Shown here piece by piece: positions 8,405-16,434 of a DNA stretch of 64,000 nucleotides. Each line of letters starts with the position of its first letter. Position 1 is the stretch's first letter. This DNA is from Rhodanobacter sp. Root480 (GTDB lineage: Bacteria; Pseudomonadota; Gammaproteobacteria; Xanthomonadales; Rhodanobacteraceae), in NCBI RefSeq assembly GCF_001426645.1, contig NZ_LMEX01000002.1, positions 1,012,322 through 1,076,321 of the forward strand, written 5' to 3'. The position numbers and the translations under genes are program-made. The notes beneath the pieces are model-generated. The model worked only from the letters and a program-made list of their open reading frames with translations, was not told the DNA's origin and did no database searches.

Positions 8405-9601
8405 TTATACGTCGACAGTGCCGTCAACGCGGGCCACCACCGCCTCGGTATCCTGGCCCAGCGTCGGCGCAGTGAACGGTGTCGGGCCGGGCGTGCGACC
8501 AAATCGGATCGGTTGCGTCACGCCACGGTAGCGGCCCACCACCGGGTGATCGAAGGTGGTCATCATCTGCTCCGCCACCACCTGCGGATGCTCGAACATG
8601 TCCTCGACCCGGCGCGCGGCGGCGCAGGGCACCTCGTCGCCAAACCAGGCCTCCCACTCCAGCGCGGTGCGCGCTGCCAGCGCGGCGTGCAGCAGCGGCA
8701 CGATCTCGTCGCCGTGCTGCGCGCGCTTGCGCACGCTGTCGTAGCGCGGGTCATCGACCAGTTGCGGCAACCCCACCTTGGCGCACAGCGCTTTCCAGAA
8801 GTGCGGCGTATTGGCCGAGATATACAGGTGGCCTTCGCGCGCCGGGTGGATACCGGTGACGCCACCGGAGCGCATGTCGCGGCCGATGTCGGGCGATTCA
8901 CCATCGACCCACACCATCCGCGCCGACTGCATGGTCAGCGCGCTGCGCAGCAACGACACGCCCACGAATTGGCCCAAGCCGCTGCGCTCGCGCTCGAACA
9001 GCGCCGACGACACCCCGGCCGCCAGCAAGGCAGCCGCATAGTAATCGACCACCGAGCCGTAGATGATCTCGGGCGCGCCGCCACGCTTGCCCTGCAACAC
9101 GCACATGCCGGTCATCGTCTGCAGCACCTGGTCGTAGCCGGCCTTGTCCTTCATCGGCCCGGTTTCACCGTAGCCGGTCAGTGCGCAATAAATCAGCCGC
9201 GGGTTGATCAGGTTCAACTGCTCGTGGTCGATGCCGAGCCGCTTCGGCACGCTGGGGCGGAAGTTGTGCACCAGCACGTCCGCCTCGCGCACCAGCTTCA
9301 GCAGCACCGCGTGCTGGGCCGGCTGTTTCAGGTCCAGCGTGATGCCCAGCTTGCCGCGATTGACGCCGATGAAGGCGCGGCTCTCGTCCTGCAGCGTGGA
9401 TGGGTACTTGCGCAGATTGTCGCCATCGGGCGGCTCGATCTTGATGACGGCAGCGCCCTGGTCGGCCAGCATCGTGCAGCCATAGGGGCCGGCGATATAG
9501 CTGCTGAGATCGAGCACGCGCACACCGCTGAGCGGCCCCGGCGCGCCGGACCGACCTACCAGGTCGAAGGGAGAGGAAGTTGCCATGCCGTCTCGGTCCA
9601 T
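8405..9601 (-). CDS. Class III (CaiB/BaiF/Frc family) CoA-transferase
   Basis: 398 residues of the usual length for the family. PLSGVRVLDLSSYIAGPYG near residue 25 and LADQGAAVIKIEPPDGD are the family opening. The Asp in YGSVVDYYAA (~190) aligns with the catalytic aspartate that forms the acyl-CoA anhydride. Cytoplasmic; it would move CoA between carboxylic acids, but the acid pair cannot be told. An ATG at 9586 (MATSSP) is an equally good start. The gene follows the GH127 gene by 112 bp and precedes the phosphatase by 11 bp. A CitE-like lyase is encoded 13 kb away, and the two together could serve one acyl-CoA pathway (speculative). Confidence 0.85.
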   Translation of the reverse strand: MDRDGMATSSPFDLVGRSGAPGPLSGVRVLDLSSYIAGPYGCTMLADQGAAVIKIEPPDGDNLRKYPSTLQDESRAFIGVNRGKLGITLDLKQPAQHAVLLKLVREADVLVHNFRPSVPKRLGIDHEQLNLINPRLIYCALTGYGETGPMKDKAGYDQVLQTMTGMCVLQGKRGGAPEIIYGSVVDYYAAALLAAGVSSALFERERSGLGQFVGVSLLRSALTMQSARMVWVDGESPDIGRDMRSGGVTGIHPAREGHLYISANTPHFWKALCAKVGLPQLVDDPRYDSVRKRAQHGDEIVPLLHAALAARTALEWEAWFGDEVPCAAARRVEDMFEHPQVVAEQMMTTFDHPVVGRYRGVTQPIRFGRTPGPTPFTAPTLGQDTEAVVARVDGTVDV

Positions 9602-9713
9602 GAATCCGTGTCATCGATGTAGTGGGAAAGTCTGCTATGCACCGACGCGAAGAAACACTGCGGCCGGATACTTTCTCGCCGCACAAATTCTTGCTTGATT
9701 GCGCGGGCGCCCG

Positions 9714-11579
9714 TCATTCCGCGACGGCTTGCGGATCGTCGGCAAGCTGCATCCAGGTAAGTCGCCACGCGCCATGACGGCGACCGCCCGCGCGGTAGTA
9801 CGGCACGAACACCAGCGGCTCGCGATAGCCCAGTTGCATGCTGATTCGCGGGCCTTCGCCATCGGTCGGCGCGGGCAGCAATTGCAGCCAGTCGTCGCTG
9901 TGGCCTGGCGGCAGGCGCAGGGTTTCCTCCATCTTGAAGCCATCGATCAGGCCGGTGGCATAGGCCAGAGGGCCGCGGCTGATCGCCAGGTATTCGTAGC
10001 GCAGCACCTCCTGCACCACCGGTGAACCGTCCGGAGCGAACGACTCCTGCACGTTGCGGTTGAGCTTGCGATGGACGGCCGGACGCATCGGGAAATTCAG
10101 GGTGATCTCGTCGCCGGGCTGCCAGGCGCGCATCAGCTCGACATAGGTATCGGGTACCAGATCTTCGGTCACGGCCACGCCGTTGACCTGGATGGCGGCC
10201 TGCTCCGCCCATCCGGGAATACGCAGCGACAAGCGGAAGTTCGCCACGTGCTCCGACCGCACGACGAGGTGAATGGCGCCATCGAACGGGTAGTCGGTGT
10301 GCTGCGTCAGGCTGACCTGGCCCGCCTGCGCCAAGGTCGTCGTCATCTCCCCGGGCCCGTACAGATTCACCGCGATGTGATCGTCCGCGATGCGTTGCCA
10401 GGCAATCGCGGGCAGTTCCTCCAGTGCCATCGCGCCGCTGGATTTGCAGCAGCGCCAGTAGGTGGTGTGCACGCGCTTGCCGTTGGGAAACACGTAGTAG
10501 CACCAGTCCTCGCCATTGGGTGCCTGCGCGCCCAACAGGTCGTTGTAGGCAGAACGTTCGATTTCCCCGGCGAATTTCGCGTCGCCGCTGATTGCCAGCA
10601 ACTCGCGGTTCAACTGGATCCAGGCCAAGGTGGAGCAGGTTTCGACATAAGCCTGCGGGTTGAACGCAAAGGGCGCGTTGAATACCTCGCGCGAACGGTG
10701 CGCCACCCCGCCCCACGGACCACCGCCCAGCGACAGGTGGTTGTCGCGGATGCTGGTCCACAGGCGATCAAGCACCTGCCGGTAAACCGGGTTGCCGGTG
10801 GCACGATGCAGCTTGGCCAGACCCACCAGATTCCACGCCAGTTGATAGGCCTTGCCGGTGGCGATCTCGGCGGCATCGGCACCGGCAAGTGCGCGGTTGA
10901 GCAAGGCCAGGTCCGGGTTGTCGTTGGCCTGTTTCAGGATCAGCTCGGCCAGTTCCAGGTAGCGTTTTTCGCCGGTGACCAGGTACAGCTCGGCGGCCGG
11001 GTCCATCAGCACCGTCGCCGACATGCCGTGGTGATTGCCCAGCTCGGTGATGTCGATGCCGCCGACCGTCAAGGTGTGCAGGCAGAGGTCACCGATGCGG
11101 CGCGCGGCATCGAGGTAACGCGGCTCGGGGAAGTGCTTGTGTACTTCGAGAAAGCCGAGGATCAGATAGCTGTGGGTCCAGACGTCCCAGGTGCGCACAC
11201 TGGGCGCGCCGTCCCAGGTGCCCGGCTTGGGCGGCTGTTTTTGCATGAAGCGGTGGCCGATCGAATAGGTGCCGAGATAGCCGTCCGCCTCCTGCTCGGC
11301 CACCAGGAAATCGGCAACCTGGCGCAGGTTCGCCAGCAGTGCGGGATCGCCGCTGCGCGCGGCCGCCTTGGCCGCCGCCACCAACCACTTGCCGGCATGC
11401 TCGCCGTACCAGTCGCCCTCGGTGTTGCGCAGTTTCCACTCGCGACCGAAGATCTCGATGGCCGGGCTGTGCGCGTCGGTGATGAAGTGCGAAAGGCGCC
11501 CCGTGCGGTTCGCTTCCAACGCATCGCCCAGCAAGCCTCCCAAGCGCACGTCAACCGGTGTGTGCATGACGGTGCTCAC
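9714..11579 (-). CDS. Glycoside hydrolase family 127 (beta-L-arabinofuranosidase-like, DUF1680)
   Basis: 621 residues from the GTG at 11579, which overlaps the upstream TGA stop (GTGA) and so points to translational coupling; an ATG at 11567 is the alternative. The (alpha/alpha)6-barrel family markers are present: YVETCS (~318-323), where Glu and Cys match the metal-bound Glu and catalytic Cys of HypBA1, and YWRCCKSSGA (~377), giving the paired Cys ligands. There is no signal peptide, so it is cytoplasmic and would act on imported oligosaccharides or glycoconjugates. GH127 members split beta-L-arabinofuranosides, but the family also holds other activities, so the sugar is uncertain. Confidence 0.88.
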   Translation of the reverse strand: MSTVMHTPVDVRLGGLLGDALEANRTGRLSHFITDAHSPAIEIFGREWKLRNTEGDWYGEHAGKWLVAAAKAAARSGDPALLANLRQVADFLVAEQEADGYLGTYSIGHRFMQKQPPKPGTWDGAPSVRTWDVWTHSYLILGFLEVHKHFPEPRYLDAARRIGDLCLHTLTVGGIDITELGNHHGMSATVLMDPAAELYLVTGEKRYLELAELILKQANDNPDLALLNRALAGADAAEIATGKAYQLAWNLVGLAKLHRATGNPVYRQVLDRLWTSIRDNHLSLGGGPWGGVAHRSREVFNAPFAFNPQAYVETCSTLAWIQLNRELLAISGDAKFAGEIERSAYNDLLGAQAPNGEDWCYYVFPNGKRVHTTYWRCCKSSGAMALEELPAIAWQRIADDHIAVNLYGPGEMTTTLAQAGQVSLTQHTDYPFDGAIHLVVRSEHVANFRLSLRIPGWAEQAAIQVNGVAVTEDLVPDTYVELMRAWQPGDEITLNFPMRPAVHRKLNRNVQESFAPDGSPVVQEVLRYEYLAISRGPLAYATGLIDGFKMEETLRLPPGHSDDWLQLLPAPTDGEGPRISMQLGYREPLVFVPYYRAGGRRHGAWRLTWMQLADDPQAVAE

Positions 11580-13771
11580 GATGCCGCGTCCACGACGCAA
11601 CGGAAGCCGACGCGGCCGGAGCGGTCCTTGGCCGGTGCCATCAGCAGGTATTTGCCGTGCTGGTCGAGGCGATAGGCCTGCGGGAAGTACCAGTGCGAGG
11701 TTTGCGGGCGGTACGAGCTGCCGCCGCGCAGGATGCCGGCGCGGGTGTGTTCGTCGTGGTATTCGTCGGTCCACTGCCACACGTTGCCGACCAGATCCAT
11801 CACCCCGAACGGGCTGGCGCCGCGTGGGTGCGCGTCGACGTCGGCGGCCGGGCCGAGGCGGCGGCCGTATTCGGGTGCCGGCACCGCGTCGGCGTCCCAT
11901 GAGTTGCCCCACGGATACAGCCGCCCGTCCGTGCCCTGGGCGGCGTACTGCCACTCCCATTCGCGTGGCAGGCGCTTGCCGGCCCATGCTGCGTAGGCGC
12001 GGGCGTCCTCGATCGACACCCAGGTCACCGGCTTGTTGTCCCAGCCGGCCGGCGGCGCACCATCGACCCAATCACGCAGGAAGTTGTGCGCGTCGCGTGG
12101 CCGGTAACCACTGGCGTCGATGAACTGCTTGAACTGCGCATGGGTGACCGGGTGGCGGTCGATGAAGAATGGCCGTATCACCATGCGTCGGCGGTGCGAC
12201 CGGCGGGCGCTGCTTTCCCACGGATACTGCACGTCCACGCCTTGCCACATGTGGCCTTCGATCTCGATGCCGTTGACGACGAAGTCGAACTCGCCAGCGG
12301 GGATCGCCAGCATGCCGTCCGGCGCGGCCGCCGCCGGCGCGGTGGCGGCGATGGTGACCAGTTGCTGCGGCAGCGACTTCCATTCGTGGCTGAACGCGTT
12401 GAGCGGCGTCCTGGCCGCCTCGCGGGCGCCGGCCATATAGACGTCCAAATCTTCCGGCGCGGCGCCTTCGGCCAGCGCCAGCACCGCGCCAAAGCCATGG
12501 CCTTCCAGCGTGAAGCTCAGGATCGCGTTTTCGCCCTCGATGCGCGGAACCAGCACTTCGCCGTTCCAGGCGTCGACATAGCGGGTACCCGCCACGTGCG
12601 TTACGGCCAGTTGCTCGCCCTCGATCGGGTATTCGTTGCGATTGACGATGGTCCACAACTGCAAGCCACTCACCGGGAAGTGGCTGGCGAACACGCCTAC
12701 CTGCCGGGTCGGCGCGTACGGGCGCCAGTCCATGCTGACCAGCAGCGGCGCGAACTGGCGATACAGGGTGGCGATACGGCGCAGCGCCTCGGCATTGCGC
12801 GGTGTGAACTGGTTCCAGATGCCCCAGATGTTTTCCCAGGCGTTGTAGCCGATGCCATTGAAGAAGATGTATTGCAGGTCATGGGTGCGGTCGCGGCCCC
12901 AGCGGTTTTCGTAGTTGACCATGTGGCGCGGCTCCAGCCACTTCCACTTGGACACTGGCGGCACCAGGGTGTTGGGCGCTTTCTTGCCCCAGCTCTGCAC
13001 GTTCCAGATCAGGTGTTCGGAGGCACTGATGGTCGACTCCGGCTGCACCACCAGCGGATGGCCGATGGCGTCGCCCGCATCCACGAAGGCGCGCGGTACA
13101 CCGTTGTAGGTGTCGCCATTGACGCCGTCGGCGCCGACGGTCTTGGCGAGTTCAGCCATCGTGTCCCAGTCGCTTTTCTCAGGTTCGCGGGTGCCGTGAT
13201 CCCACGGCATCGTCGGCAGAAAGACTTTCACGCCGCGACGATGGAAATCGGCCACCGCACCGCGCAGGCCTTCGATGCCGCCGGGCAGGTCGCGGCCCAG
13301 GTCGGTCTTGTTGCGGTCGTCGATGCCGATGTTCGGGTAGACGAACCAGATCAACACGCTGTCGATGCCGCCAAAGCGTGCGATCAGGTCATCGAGATAG
13401 CGATCGACGGTGTACTTGCCGGCGACGGGATCGTGGAAGTAGCGATCCTCGACCATCATCTGCGCGTGCACGAAATTGCGCTGCGCCCACTGCAGTTCCG
13501 GGCGACGGTAGTAGCTGTCGTTGTAGCCGATGCGCACCAGATGCTCACGGCGCCAGTCGCGCACTTCGCGCACCCAGTCGTCGGCGCTGGCGGCCACGTC
13601 CATCTTCCATTCACCGATGTCGGCAAACGGCCAGCCCGGCATCTTGCCCGGGGTGGGCAGGTAGCGGCCGGTGGTGACGTGGGAGAACTTGTACTCGATC
13701 GCGACGGGCAGCTGCGATTCGCCGGCGGACGCGTCAGGAGCGGAGCGGAAAGGGTCGATGTCGCTGTTCAT
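11576..13771 (-). CDS. Two-domain protein: TIM-barrel glycosidase-like N-terminus fused to an FGE/SUMF1-like C-terminus
   Basis: 731 residues, no signal peptide. Residues ~1-470 read like a glycosidase barrel: IDSVLIWFVYPNIGIDDR, VKVFLPTMPWDHGT, GADGVNGDTYNG and LVVQPESTISASEHL, spaced as successive strands. A beta-sandwich-like stretch follows. Residues ~485-731 are an FGE-sulfatase domain (IPAGEFDFVVNG, PFFIDRHPVTHAQFKQFI, PWGNSWD, DLVGNVWQWTDE, GILRGGSSY, GRVGFRCV). The cysteines that make FGE an aerobic formylglycine synthase are absent from the GGSSYRPQTSHWYF segment, and no sulfatase gene is in view, so sulfatase activation is unlikely. The domain may instead bind carbohydrate. The stop overlaps the GH127 start. 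Precise function unknown. Confidence 0.75.
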   Translation of the reverse strand: MNSDIDPFRSAPDASAGESQLPVAIEYKFSHVTTGRYLPTPGKMPGWPFADIGEWKMDVAASADDWVREVRDWRREHLVRIGYNDSYYRRPELQWAQRNFVHAQMMVEDRYFHDPVAGKYTVDRYLDDLIARFGGIDSVLIWFVYPNIGIDDRNKTDLGRDLPGGIEGLRGAVADFHRRGVKVFLPTMPWDHGTREPEKSDWDTMAELAKTVGADGVNGDTYNGVPRAFVDAGDAIGHPLVVQPESTISASEHLIWNVQSWGKKAPNTLVPPVSKWKWLEPRHMVNYENRWGRDRTHDLQYIFFNGIGYNAWENIWGIWNQFTPRNAEALRRIATLYRQFAPLLVSMDWRPYAPTRQVGVFASHFPVSGLQLWTIVNRNEYPIEGEQLAVTHVAGTRYVDAWNGEVLVPRIEGENAILSFTLEGHGFGAVLALAEGAAPEDLDVYMAGAREAARTPLNAFSHEWKSLPQQLVTIAATAPAAAAPDGMLAIPAGEFDFVVNGIEIEGHMWQGVDVQYPWESSARRSHRRRMVIRPFFIDRHPVTHAQFKQFIDASGYRPRDAHNFLRDWVDGAPPAGWDNKPVTWVSIEDARAYAAWAGKRLPREWEWQYAAQGTDGRLYPWGNSWDADAVPAPEYGRRLGPAADVDAHPRGASPFGVMDLVGNVWQWTDEYHDEHTRAGILRGGSSYRPQTSHWYFPQAYRLDQHGKYLLMAPAKDRSGRVGFRCVVDAAS

Positions 13772-13799
13772 GGGCGGATCACTGCAAGCAATGGGAGGA

Positions 13800-14759
13800 T
13801 CACGTCAGGCCGCAATACGCCGCCAGCGCGACGTGATCAGGGGAGGTGGAGGCCGCGGCGGGACGTGCCTGCAGGAAGGCATCGACCTCGGTGCGCGCGG
13901 GGATGCTCGCTTGCGCGCCGAGCCGGGTGCAGGCCAGCGCGGCGGCGGCACTGGCGCGACGCAGGGCCAGCGGCAGCGCGTCGCCCTGGCCCAGGGCTGC
14001 GGCCAGCACGCCACAGAAGGTATCGCCGGCGGCGGTGGTGTCGACCGGCTCGATCGGGAATGACGGCTGCAGGAAGGTCTCGTTGCCGCGTCGCGCCAGG
14101 CAACCGCGTGCGCCGAGGGTGACGATCACGCAGGGCACGTCGACCCGTGCCAGCGCCTCGGCCACGCTGCCGGCGTGGCCGCTGATCGCCGCCAGCTCGC
14201 CTTCGTTGACGATCAGCACATCCACGCTGGCCAGCAGATTGGCCGGCAGCGCCTGCGCCGGGGCCGCGTTCAGCAGCACGGTGACGCCGGCCGCACGGGC
14301 GGCCAAGGCGCTGGCAACGACGGTATCCAGCGGCGTCTCCAATTGCAGCAGCAGATGGCTGACGTCGTGCAGCGGCGGCAGATGGCTGGCCTGCAGAAAC
14401 TCGTTGGCACCGGGTGCCACCGTGATGGCGTTCTCGGCATTGTCGGCCAGGCAGATGAAGGCCATGCCGCTAGGTTGGCCGTAAGCTCGCGCCACGCTGG
14501 CACGCACGCCGGCGGCGCGCAGCGACTCCTCGATCGATCGCGCGTTGGCATCGTCGCCCAACGCCACCAGCATGCGCGTCGCCGCACCGCCGGCATGGGC
14601 GCAAGCCACCGCCTGGTTGGCGCCCTTGCCACCGGGAAACATCTGTACGCCGCAGCCCAGCACGGTTTCGCCCGGTGCCGGCACGTGCGGCACGCGCACC
14701 ACGTAATCGAGGTTGGCCGAACCCATCACCAGAATGCTGTCGCGAGCGGGAGTAGTCAT
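13800..14759 (-). CDS. rbsK: Ribokinase (PfkB family)
   Basis: 319 residues. Both PfkB signatures are present: GGKGANQA near 43-50 and DTTAAGDTFCG near 247, which contains the catalytic Asp and anion hole. VMGSANLDYVVRVP is the typical start of ribokinases. It would phosphorylate ribose or a related pentose at C5 in the cytoplasm. The ATG overlaps the stop of the serine hydrolase (ATGA), and the fusion protein starts 28 bp after this gene, so the four genes form one operon. With a GH127 arabinosidase-like enzyme downstream, the substrate could be a pentose other than ribose. Confidence 0.88.
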   Translation of the reverse strand: MTTPARDSILVMGSANLDYVVRVPHVPAPGETVLGCGVQMFPGGKGANQAVACAHAGGAATRMLVALGDDANARSIEESLRAAGVRASVARAYGQPSGMAFICLADNAENAITVAPGANEFLQASHLPPLHDVSHLLLQLETPLDTVVASALAARAAGVTVLLNAAPAQALPANLLASVDVLIVNEGELAAISGHAGSVAEALARVDVPCVIVTLGARGCLARRGNETFLQPSFPIEPVDTTAAGDTFCGVLAAALGQGDALPLALRRASAAAALACTRLGAQASIPARTEVDAFLQARPAAASTSPDHVALAAYCGLT

Positions 14760-16042
14760 GGAACGAGGGCCTGGTAGACGAGGTTGTAGAAGGGCCGGCT
14801 GATCCGCGGCAGGTCGTTGTCGATATCGCTGCGCGGCAGGTGCTGCAGCATCACGATCGCAATCAGGCGTTCGTGCCGATCGATGGTGTAACTGGTCGAC
14901 GCCGCGCCCGACCAGCCGAACTGGCCGGGCGAACCCAGCTGCCCGCGCCGTGCCGCATCGATCACCACGTAGCCACCCAGCCCGAAGCCTTCGGCGTCGC
15001 TGAACTGGGTTACCGGCGGATCGAGCAGCAACTGGTTCGTCATCATCAGCTCGACCGTCTTGCGGCCAAGAATCGAGACGTCACCGAGGCTGCCGCCATC
15101 GAGCAGCATCTGGCAGAAGCGGGCGTAATCGGCGGCGGTGGAATACAGGCCGCCGGCCGCGCTGGCGTAGGGTCGCAGGCGTGCGCCCGGTTGCATCGCC
15201 GAGGGGCCGTCATCGAGCACCAGCTGGCCGCGTTCGCCCATGGTGGTGATATCCACCACGCGATGGCGCTGCGCCGCCGGCACGCTGAAACCGGTATCGC
15301 GCATCTGCAGCGGATCGAGGATGCGCTGCTGCAAGAACGCCTCGAACGGCATCCCGCCCACCACCTCCACCAGCCGCGCCAGCACTTCCAGCCCGGCGCC
15401 ATCGTAACCGAAGCGCGCGCCCGGATCGGCGGCCAGCGGGGCGCGGCCGAGTCGTTGCACGAAATCGCGAAGATCGGTGGCCGCCTGCGGATCGCTGCGC
15501 GTGGCCAGCATCGCGGCGGCATCGTCGCCGGGCAGGCCGGCCGGGAAGCCGGCGGTGTGGGTCAGCAACTGGCGAATGGTGATCGGGCCGGCCGCCGGTC
15601 GCAGCGTGGGCGCTTTCGCCGTGCCGGTGGCCACCTGCATCGTGGCGAACTCGGGCAGGTAGCGCGCCACCGGATCGTTCAGACCGATCCTGCCTTCTTC
15701 CAGCAGGATCAACACGGCCACGGAAGCAACCGTCTTGGTCATCGAATAGATGCGAAAGATCGAATCCTTCTGCATGGGCGCATGCCGCGCCAGATCGCGA
15801 TGGCCATAGGCGCGGTAATCCACCACCTCGCCATCGCGCATCACCAACGTCACCGCTCCCAGGTAACCGCCCGGAGTGACGGTCTGCTGCATGAAACCAT
15901 GCAGACGTTGCAGGCGCGGTGCGGAAAAGCCGTGCGAGGACGCCCCGGCCCGAGGCAACGCCTCTGCCGACGCCACATCCGCATGGACAACCGCCATGAG
16001 GAGGGGGATGGCGCCGAACAGAGTCGCTGCAAACCGGAACAT
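14756..16042 (-). CDS. Exported serine hydrolase of the beta-lactamase class C / family VIII esterase group
   Basis: 428 residues from the ATG at 16042, preceded by GAGG at good spacing; an upstream in-frame ATG at 16114 would place extra residues before the signal peptide and is rejected. A signal peptide covers residues 1-26 (ends ADVASAEA). The nucleophile is in SMTK (SXXK), the second motif is the Tyr of GYDGAG, and GWSGAAS fills the W-x-G position seen in family VIII esterases in place of KTG. It would be periplasmic and cleave an ester or amide. It opens the operon with ribokinase, the fusion protein and GH127, so its target may be an acylated glycoside (inference). Confidence 0.85.
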   Translation of the reverse strand: MFRFAATLFGAIPLLMAVVHADVASAEALPRAGASSHGFSAPRLQRLHGFMQQTVTPGGYLGAVTLVMRDGEVVDYRAYGHRDLARHAPMQKDSIFRIYSMTKTVASVAVLILLEEGRIGLNDPVARYLPEFATMQVATGTAKAPTLRPAAGPITIRQLLTHTAGFPAGLPGDDAAAMLATRSDPQAATDLRDFVQRLGRAPLAADPGARFGYDGAGLEVLARLVEVVGGMPFEAFLQQRILDPLQMRDTGFSVPAAQRHRVVDITTMGERGQLVLDDGPSAMQPGARLRPYASAAGGLYSTAADYARFCQMLLDGGSLGDVSILGRKTVELMMTNQLLLDPPVTQFSDAEGFGLGGYVVIDAARRGQLGSPGQFGWSGAASTSYTIDRHERLIAIVMLQHLPRSDIDNDLPRISRPFYNLVYQALVP

Positions 16043-16434
16043 GGAACACCTCGCACTGCGAAAACCGGGTGGCCAGCCGAACCGACCGGCCACCCTCATG
16101 ACTACCGGGGCCATCTGCCGGGTTGGCGCCGGTCAGGACGTGACCGGGTGCCTCGGCGAGAACGCCCGACCGCGGCCGGACATGTCTTGTTGTCATTGCC
16201 GATGGTTGCGGAAACTCAGGATATAGAACTTGTCAGTGAGGTTCCGATATCCGGCAGAAGTGTCGTTGCCGCCCGATCGTGCCTTCGAGCGTAGGTGCTG
16301 CGAGAGATGCATAAAACCACCCGCAGCTATATTCAGAAGTTTGCACGGGTTGTGTCCGCGAAGGCCGGCACCCACCGCACAAGCGAAAGCCGCATCCGCA
16401 GGACGGACACGGCTTTCGGCTCACAACGTGGACA
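16043..16434. other. Intergenic region upstream of the serine hydrolase operon
   Basis: 392 bp without a supportable gene. The part near 16180-16300 is AT-richer and must hold the leftward promoter of the four-gene operon. I could not place clear -35/-10 boxes. A TGACAAC half-site lies near 16190, but no full operator. The right end holds the hairpin at 16384-16418. Confidence 0.5.
16384..16418 (-). terminator. Hairpin after the iron-type TonB receptor
   Basis: Perfect 9-bp stem: CGAAAGCCG (16384-16392) with CGGCTTTCG (16410-16418), 17-nt loop, 16 bp past the receptor stop. There is no T-run, so it may act as a weak terminator or as a 3'-end-protecting structure. Confidence 0.5.

Noticed and set aside
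11576-13771. Formylglycine-generating enzyme activating a sulfatase
   Set aside because: The cysteines needed for the reaction are absent in the expected C-terminal segment and no sulfatase gene is in the window.
16180-16200. TGACAAC near 16190 as a third NagQ-type operator
   Set aside because: Only one half-site matches; the other half (AAGACA) does not complete the palindrome, and the downstream operon is not clearly GlcNAc-related.
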